Of a DNA stretch of 64,000 nucleotides, positions 1 to 64,000 are shown piece after piece. A model generated the notes under the pieces. The model had not been told where the DNA came from. It did no database searches and was given only the letters and a program-made list of their open reading frames with translations. The translations under genes and the position numbers were made by a program. Where the stretch lies: the NCBI GenBank assembly GCA_054601695.1, contig BAAHQB010000048.1, forward strand, positions 186,001 through 250,000. The letters are read 5' to 3'. How positions within the stretch are numbered: the stretch's first letter is position 1; each line of letters starts with the position of its first letter. The DNA is from Amorphochlora amoebiformis (taxonomy: Eukaryota; Cercozoa; Chlorarachniophyceae).

Positions 1-37
<37 letters not shown>

Positions 38-55
38 TTTCAATACCGAAAACCT

Positions 56-130
56 TAACCCTAACCATAACCCTAAACCTAACCCTAACCCTAACCCTAA
101 CCCTAGCCCTAACCCTAACCCTAACCCTAG
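56..130 (+). repeat. CCCTAA telomere-like array ending in a splice acceptor
   Basis: About 12 CCCTAA-type units run directly into CCCTAG followed by ABCA exon 131-204. The exon reads in frame (NDENNLEMPLLEN) and ends at a GTATGT donor, so the array appears to be the 3' end of an intron. Confidence 0.8.
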
Positions 131-27965
<27,835 letters not shown>

Positions 27966-27975
27966 TGTACACATA

Positions 27976-28018
<43 letters not shown>

Positions 28019-28019
28019 T

Positions 28020-28560
28020 TACACACATACAAGGAAGGTTTTTTAGGTAATTTTCTTGGGTACCAGTCATAGCTAGCTAGATAGCAGACAACGTAGATCT
28101 AGCAATATATATAGCTGCTGCGCATACATGCGCACCGTACTGAATTGATTTTTCTATATATATATATATATATATATATGAATTAACTTTCTAGAACTAG
28201 TATAATAACATTTAATTCGGCTGAATTTCAGTGAATCAATTGATCATTGAACCGATATTTACATATAGCTCGATGCTAGAATATCACAAACCACATAATC
28301 ATTAAGTTATACTTATACACTCTAGACACAAGTCTAATAGTTACAGTCTTAATACCTTGCGGTATTGTCTAGATTGTATTGATACGTATTATTATATATT
28401 TCTAATTTAGTCGTGACATATATATATATTTCCAACTCCGATTCGTATCGCTTGACCAACACTAGTAGTAGGGTAGACCTATCCTAGTATCTAGCGATTA
28501 CCAAGTTGTTACGATCTAGACGATCTAGACAATCAGACTGTGTGACATATGTTGAATTTT
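28020..28560. other. CTAG-rich intergenic island 1 (between convergent ABCA and secreted-protein genes)
   Basis: The stretch has little TA microsatellite and no exon. It carries about a dozen CTAG tetramers (for example at 28072-28079, 28099, 28190-28197, 28320, 28368 and 28490-28530), several of them as TCTAGA or ACTAGT. Chance expectation is about two. It shares ACTAGTAGTAGG with island 2. Confidence 0.7.
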
Positions 28561-28700
28561 AAAACAATCATTGAAGAACTTGTTCTGGCTAAAACTTAGC
28601 TCAAAAAAATACAAAGTCGAACAATTATTTCTACTTTTGAAATGGTAGAATGATTTCGAATATTTATTCTCGGGGAATTTTTCTCCTCCTAAGCGGTGCT

Positions 28701-29657
28701 TTAGGTGCTGGTGGGGCAAATGCCATCTCCCTTGCTCTCGCAAGTCATCGAAGTCGCTCCCGCTGCGACCTGCAGTTGTATGTGTTTTTTTTTTTCAAAT
28801 CAAGTGCCAAGCACACATCGTTACTGACTTAAGTCTCATGATCACCTTGACGCATGCACCGGTGCAATCGCCTTTCCAGTTACCCCACCCAACGTTGTCG
28901 GTGAGCCAGGTGATTACGGGGTATCCTTCCACACTACTCCTGAAAACAATCGTATTTCACTTTCCAGCATTTGAAAAGGGAGTGTCGTTCGGGTACACCA
29001 TTTGTCGCCGGCCCAGTATACCGTCGGGAGTGTGTCGTCACAATTTTCCTGCAGAAGGGGTCAAACAGCAGCTTAAGCGTTTGGGTTCACGGAGAGAGAA
29101 ACGATTCCAGATGTCTTGTACCTTGAGTATTTTGCCCATGTCTTCTGCTGCCTTCTTGCTGAACGCGTTATCATCCTTGTCAATTTGCACGAGATGGAAC
29201 AGCATAGTTGTGCTGAGAAACACAGAAAACACAATCAATCAGCTCATGAACGAGAGGAACAATCGAGAGAGGAAAGCACGGACCCGTCACAGGTAGCCCA
29301 CGCAACCATGCAGCTGTTGATGATGCCCGAGGTGGCGCTATCGGAGGTGTACTTTACGTACTTCTGCTCCGGGACAGCGGTTGAAGCGCTGTCGTGCTCA
29401 CTCCAGTAGGACCTTTTCTTCTTGTGCATCTTGGCTTTCGGGTGCTTGCCTGATGGGAGGGTGACAGTGAACACAGAAGGTCGGTCGTTATTTCACGCAT
29501 GGTTGGATCTTGGAAATTCTCGAGGCTTGGGCTTCTTACGGTGGCTCTTAGGATGCCAGGTCTCGTTGGACGCCAGCTTGTCCGTCTTTACAAGGTCGTC
29601 GGCCTGGTAGGCGAGAGTAGGGGCGGCAAGAAGGGCAGCTAGGAGGAGATGGAGCAT
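28701..29657 (-). CDS. Small secreted cysteine-containing protein, family not recognised
   Basis: Six exons on the minus strand: 29540-29657, 29284-29449, 29122-29212, 28999-29048, 28846-28939, 28701-28769. All joins are GT-AG and phase-consistent, giving about 195 residues. The N-terminus MLHLLLAALLAAPTLA is a clear signal peptide, so the product probably enters the secretory pathway. A sequon (NET) follows at about residue 32, then a lysine-rich stretch (KHPKAKMHKKKR). The C-terminal half carries spaced cysteines (SCMVAWATC, ENC, GDCTGAC, TCESKGDGIC) that could form disulphides, and a Trp-rich segment (YPVITWLTDNVGWGNW). No known domain was recognised. Its five introns are short (59-90 nt) and free of TA repeats, unlike every neighbour. 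It is convergent with the ABCA gene and divergent from the ubiquitin-like gene. Confidence 0.8.
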
Positions 29658-29868
29658 CGTGAAGCCAGTTCAAATATGACAAATTTGAATTCAAATTTAC
29701 CGAGTTATTTAGGAAAGTTAATTTTCTTAATTTTTCGGCCGTGGTGCCACGGTCTAGTCAAACCCATCAGAAGACGATCTGTTACTTCCCCTACCCCCCC
29801 CCTTTTGGTTCTTTCCGCTTTCCCGCCCTTTTTTTTTTCCTGACACACTTGACTCAGGAGGACGCCCA
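29658..29868. promoter_or_regulatory. Divergent promoter interval (secreted protein / ubiquitin-like gene)
   Basis: This repeat-poor interval of about 211 bp lies between the secreted-protein start (29657) and the proposed UBL start (29869). It holds an AAATTTGAATTCAAATTT palindrome near 29680-29697 and C- and T-runs at about 29790-29840. The promoter role is inferred from orientation. Confidence 0.35.
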
Positions 29869-31837
<1,969 letters not shown>

Positions 31838-31899
31838 GTTTATATGTACATATGTATATATGTATGTGTATATATATACATATGTGTGTATGTATGTAT

Positions 31900-31944
31900 A
31901 TGTGTATATGTATAGAATTCGCTTCCAGAGGGGGTTTTCAAGGT

Positions 31945-32008
<64 letters not shown>

Positions 32009-32011
32009 AAA

Positions 32012-32064
<53 letters not shown>

Positions 32065-32181
32065 CATATGTATATATATAGAATTCGCTAATCCAGAGGG
32101 GTTTTCAAGGTTTATATATATATGTATATATATATAGAGAGAGAGAGAGAATTCGCTAATCCAGAGCGGGTTTTCAAGGTT

Positions 32182-32264
<83 letters not shown>

Positions 32265-32345
32265 GTGTGTATACATATGTATATATATATATATATATAT
32301 GTGTAGAATTCGCTTAATCCAGAGGGGGTTTTCAAGGTTTTCTAT
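31900..32345 (+). repeat. Four truncated copies of the UBL second exon
   Basis: GAATTCGCTAATCCAGAGGG plus GTTTTCAAGGTT, with small indels, recurs at about 31914, 32081, 32148 and 32306 downstream of exon 31766-31837. The copies retain the AAGGTT donor and are spaced by TA repeat. Confidence 0.92.
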
Positions 32346-32358
32346 GTAATTAATATAC

Positions 32359-32392
<34 letters not shown>

Positions 32393-32484
32393 ATATGTAT
32401 ATATATATATAATATATATTTATATATATATATATATATACATGTACTATATAATATATCTCATAGCATATTATATACATACAC

Positions 32485-32519
<35 letters not shown>

Positions 32520-32521
<2 letters not shown>

Positions 32522-33330
32522 CCATATACAACTAAGGTATCGGATAATGGAGAGAAAAGCACGACTATGCATGTAGTTTTTCGATATAAATAGTTAATCT
32601 CGATCTAGATTTAATACTCGATCATCGGATTCACGGAACCTAGGGAACCATTAGGCCTGAATGATTACCACAATTATCATAGTTTCATCGCAATGGGCGT
32701 ATCCCATTTACTAGATTTAACATTAACTTAATTACGCGCGCCTTCCACGTAAAGAGAAAATTATAATATCTTTTCGTGGAATTGAAGTTGCGAACAGATT
32801 ATGTTTACTATTAGGTATATGACCTAGAATCTCTAGAATCTATATAGACTAGATACTGCCAAACTGTGACATACTCGCATAAACTCAGTAGATAACGTTC
32901 GAAGTACTTATTCCTACAAAATCTTTTCGGGGGTACCGGTACTAGCTAGACTAGCGGCATTCTAGGTGTATTCTAGGTATTTTTCTTGAGGAATCGCATG
33001 ACTACAACACATTAATACGTAACTCATGATCCACCGACTGCATGCATATGAGGCTTCTAACGAAATTGTGAAGTACTGACAATTTTGATATTCAACGTTA
33101 ACTTCAGTCATAGTACCCTCGGAGCGTGTGTTATTACCGGAATCCCGGGATTGACACGTGTATATTAGTTAACAGGTCTCTAGATCTAGTACTAGTAGTA
33201 GGCAATCCTCATATCAAGGGGTGTCCAGAGGGTTTACCCTTCTCCCATCCGAATATCGAGACTGTTAATGTTACGAACATGGAGCAAATGTTTTCAAAAT
33301 ATCGATTTATAACTGATATATATATATAGC
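32520..33330. other. CTAG-rich intergenic island 2 (between convergent UBL and kinase genes)
   Basis: Non-coding and almost TA-repeat-free, with about 14 CTAG sites clustered at 32600-32860, 32940-32975 and 33178-33200. It shares ACTAGTAGTAGG with island 1 and the 15-mer ATCTCTAGAATCTAT with island 3. I see no convincing gene in it. Confidence 0.7.
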
Positions 33331-33385
33331 ATGATATGATAGTCACATATTCTTGGTATTTGCAATATTAAAAAAGGAAAGAAAG

Positions 33386-33432
<47 letters not shown>

Positions 33433-33514
33433 ATATAATATATTTATATATATATATATATATGTATATATAATATATTTATATATATATATATATATGT
33501 GTATGTATTATCAC

Positions 33515-43171
<9,657 letters not shown>

Positions 43172-43531
43172 CGGGTGGAATCTTCGGAGAAAAGAACGGA
43201 ATCTTGGCGCGAATGAACCGGGCTAGGGGGTTGATTGGGAGTGTCTTAGCAATATATCGAAAGACTGTGATCAAATCTCTTCTTATACCACGTGGAGACG
43301 CATCCGAAACAGTTGGCTGCTGCCCCGACTAGACCCCCATACCTGCCGAAGTATTCAGGAACCCTTAGAGAATAATTCGGCATAAATTGACTGACTCGGA
43401 CACGTGTGCTGTCTACTGCACCGTGGAAGCTTCAAGCAGATGTCCGCGGTACTCGACTCTTTCTTCCCCCTAGCCCCACTGTCTAGATTTCATGAATCTT
43501 GAAGACTTCAAGCGATTTGACGGCCTTTTCC
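43172..43531. promoter_or_regulatory. Shared head-to-head promoter interval (kinase / TyrRS)
   Basis: This 360-bp interval separates the start codons of the minus-strand kinase (43171) and the plus-strand TyrRS (43532). It contains no TA or telomeric repeat and is more GC-balanced than its surroundings. No TATA box was picked out with confidence. The promoter role is inferred only from gene orientation. Confidence 0.5.
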
Positions 43532-53701
<10,170 letters not shown>

Positions 53702-53707
53702 TATCTA

Positions 53708-53758
<51 letters not shown>

Positions 53759-53902
53759 GTGTGTATGTATGTATATATAATATGCATACATTTTTATTAT
53801 ATATATATATATGTGTGTGTTTGTGTGTATACATATAATTGTCATTATTATTATAATTATTATTATTATTACAATTATTATTACAATTATTATTATTACA
53901 TG

Positions 53903-53948
<46 letters not shown>

Positions 53949-54309
53949 CATATATAATATATATATATATATGTATGTATGTGTGTGTTATATATATAGA
54001 CCTTATTTTATATGCATATTACTATTATTATTATTATTATTGTTATTATTACTACTATTATTTATACATGTGTATAAAAATGTATATATGTATATTTAAG
54101 GTATTTATACCTGTCTAATATATCTGTATATGTATGTATGTATGTATGTATGTATGCATGTATAAATATATTATACATACTAGATGTATACATATAATAT
54201 ATATATATACATGTGTGTATATATATATATACATATATATATACATATATATATATATATCGTATATATGTTTATTGTGAAAATACAAACATAAATGGAT
54301 GCATATATA

Positions 54310-54347
<38 letters not shown>

Positions 54348-54357
54348 TATAGATAAA

Positions 54358-54404
<47 letters not shown>

Positions 54405-54649
54405 CCACTTTTATATATTTATATTTATATGCGAGTATAAATACAATATACTAGACATACAGTCGTGAGAAAATATGTAACTACGCATGATTTCGTTTAG
54501 GTAAATGTATCAATGATTTTGTGCACAAATATATGCATATAAATATAAATATATATATATATATATGTGTGTATATATATATTTACATACGAGAACACAT
54601 GGGTACACAAAAATTTACATATGTGTCCCTCATAGGTAACTCGCTAAGC

Positions 54650-55430
54650 CATAGCTTCACGTTGGACTTTGGACTTTGGCGTAAGCGCAGTTTGGAAGCT
54701 TGGAATTCGACTTGCACTGGGTATCGTTTAGATCATACTAGTATACTGATCGGTTGCGCGAAGTAGTTGAATCTAAGTTGATAGAATTTAAATTAAGAGT
54801 TCAACCAGAAGCTTCCATAAATACTAAGTTATACTAGTTAAACGCGAAAACATATTAGTATGTATATGTAATATTATATGTCAGCTAGTCTAGAAGGTCG
54901 GTATATACTGGATATATTACGTATTAGTTGAGTTATCCTACTAGTCCTAACTAGATTTTAACTAGTTTAAACATGCTACTAGTGCTATTACGCTCTGTAT
55001 CTGGACTATCTCTGGTATCTAATATATGAATGATAATGAATACATTTTCACCGTATGAATATAATCATCAATGTATACTAGGTATAGCGTATAGCCTAGG
55101 CGAGCATTAACTAGATTAATTATGAAAATCTCTAGAATCTATCGACCTGCGCGAATACATTCTAGACACTGCTCTGATCCGAGGCTCTATCTAGTCTCTA
55201 GAGTCTATAGCTACGTAAACGGTTTAAATCTAAGTCAACCTGCTCTAACTTCATTGAACAAAGATGTCAGCGTTTGGTTGGTTCTGCGTGAAGGCAGGTT
55301 AATCAATAACGAATTAAGTAAATCGGAAAAGAATTCTGTAAAATTAATGGTGGAATTCTGTTTAATTAGTGGTGTCGAAGCTCGAGATTCGTCACCCAAT
55401 AGAAGCTTTGCGACCTTGCGAAGTTGATCC
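54650..55430. other. CTAG-rich intergenic island 3 (between convergent TyrRS and SET genes)
   Basis: Non-coding and free of long TA tracts, with about 15 CTAG sites, many as ACTAGT, ACTAGA or TCTAGA (54739, 54830-54840, 54890-55000, 55080-55210). The shared 15-mer ATCTCTAGAATCTAT occurs near 55128. An open frame at 55122-55427 has no recognisable motif and is not supported. Confidence 0.7.
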
Positions 55431-55437
55431 TATATAC

Positions 55438-55483
<46 letters not shown>

Positions 55484-55534
55484 CATGTACTGATTGATAT
55501 AAGAACTAGAGAAAGAGAGTATTGCTAGCATGTA

Positions 55535-55577
<43 letters not shown>

Positions 55578-55610
55578 TTATGTATATATATATATATATA
55601 TATAGTTTAT

Positions 55611-55659
<49 letters not shown>

Positions 55660-55724
55660 CACATAATATTCTTCCATATTAATAATCTTCTTATGTTAAA
55701 TTTTGTGTTTTTTAAATATTTATT

Positions 55725-63063
<7,339 letters not shown>

Positions 63064-63388
63064 CTATATAATATAATGTATATATATATATATATACACA
63101 TGTAAATACAAATGTATGCATGTTAATAGATATGTATATATGTATATATGTAAATATATATATATATATATATATATGCATATCTATCTATCTTTATTAT
63201 ATATATATATATATATATAATATATAATATATATGTATATATAAAATTATATATATATACGTATATATTATATGCATATATTATACATATGTGTGTGTGA
63301 ATATATATATATATATATATATATATGTTCGTACATTTAGTTTATAATATATAGATGTATTTGTATGTATAGAATGTATAAATATAAC

Positions 63389-63459
<71 letters not shown>

Positions 63460-63617
63460 GTATTATAATGTAATGTATGGGCGAATTTGTGCGTTACATA
63501 TGAACTTGCAATTCTGGGAAAATTCAGATATTTTTGTTTCACTTTGAGGTGCGATAGGCCACCCTTGGATCTGTAATCTCCGATACGACACCGGCTAGCT
63601 ATATGTGGATATGAAAT

Positions 63618-63680
<63 letters not shown>

Positions 63681-63742
63681 GGGGTGGAAGGAAGGAGGGT
63701 GCACATTTCTACAGACAGATATATATATTATATATATATTTA

Positions 63743-63774
<32 letters not shown>

Positions 63775-63831
63775 GTATATAATGTAATGCAATATCAAAT
63801 GTGTATATCTTTCATATACCTGTATATGCCT

Positions 63832-63881
<50 letters not shown>

Positions 63882-64000
63882 ATATAATATATATATATAT
63901 ATAGATATATATAAATATAAATATTTACATATATATATATATATATATATAAATATATATATATATTGGACGAATATTGTACCTCAGAGAAAGCCTGCTG
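63064..64000 (-). other. Right edge: TA repeat with possible SET-gene 5' exons
   Basis: Two non-repetitive islands remain. 63475-63620 includes a possible exon 63563-63598 ([12 protein letters not shown]), but its phase does not fit the exon at 62973-63063. 63983-64000 reads CAG-CAG-GCT-TTC-TCT-GAG then GTACAA on the minus strand and may be the donor end of an upstream exon. Neither is established. Confidence 0.3.

Noticed and set aside
55122-55427. 101-residue plus-strand frame in the convergent TyrRS/SET space
   Set aside because: It has no recognisable motif and no splice partners, lies in a CTAG-rich non-coding island, and its length is within chance for TA-poor sequence.

Overview
This window is eukaryotic nuclear DNA, most likely from a microbial eukaryote. 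The evidence is many short exons with GT-AG introns, a cytosolic-type tyrosyl-tRNA synthetase, an ABCA-type ABC transporter, an AGC-type protein kinase and a SET-domain protein. No bacterial operons, rRNA, tRNA or CRISPR were seen. The species cannot be named from sequence alone. TTAGGG/CCCTAA arrays occur throughout, but as internal repeats and not as a chromosome end.

Most of the 64 kb is simple repeat, above all (TA)n. Nearly all long open frames translate repeat (YIYIYI from TA, SLSLSL/RERERE from CT/GA, VRVRVR or NPNPNP from TTAGGG) and are not genes. The genes were found by joining short non-repetitive islands bounded by AG...GT in compatible phase and reading conserved protein motifs across the joins.

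Layout. About 131-27965 (+): ABCA-family transporter, at least 41 exons, giving one transmembrane domain and one nucleotide-binding domain to the C-terminus; its start may lie left of the window. 28701-29657 (-): small secreted protein in six exons with compact TA-free introns. About 29869-31837 (+): ubiquitin-like protein. 33515-43171 (-): AGC-type Ser/Thr kinase, 19 exons. 43532-53701 (+): tyrosyl-tRNA synthetase, 18 exons. About 55725 to beyond 63063 (-): SET-domain methyltransferase, 11 phased exons, 5' end probably off the right edge. The kinase and TyrRS share a 360-bp head-to-head promoter interval. The three tail-to-tail intergenic spaces (28.0-28.7, 32.5-33.3 and 54.65-55.43 kb) are TA-poor and unusually rich in CTAG.

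The most notable biology is in the introns. Many are almost pure (TA)n running from GTATAT to ATATAG, so their RNA is self-complementary end to end. Others are partly or wholly TTAGGG/CCCTAA telomeric repeat. At nine exons the 3' splice site is the end of a sense-strand CCCTAA array, which supplies repeated CTAAC branch-point-like motifs and a terminal AG. Many exons also have one to eight truncated copies of one edge (acceptor side or donor side) embedded in the neighbouring TA tract, including one inverted copy forming a 116-bp palindrome. The pattern suggests repeated template switching between TA tracts.

Limits: exon models are manual and untested by transcripts. The ABCA Walker A exon does not join in frame as written. 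One or two ABCA exons between 4.57 and 6.5 kb are uncertain. The 3' ends of the kinase, UBL and SET genes are not fixed.
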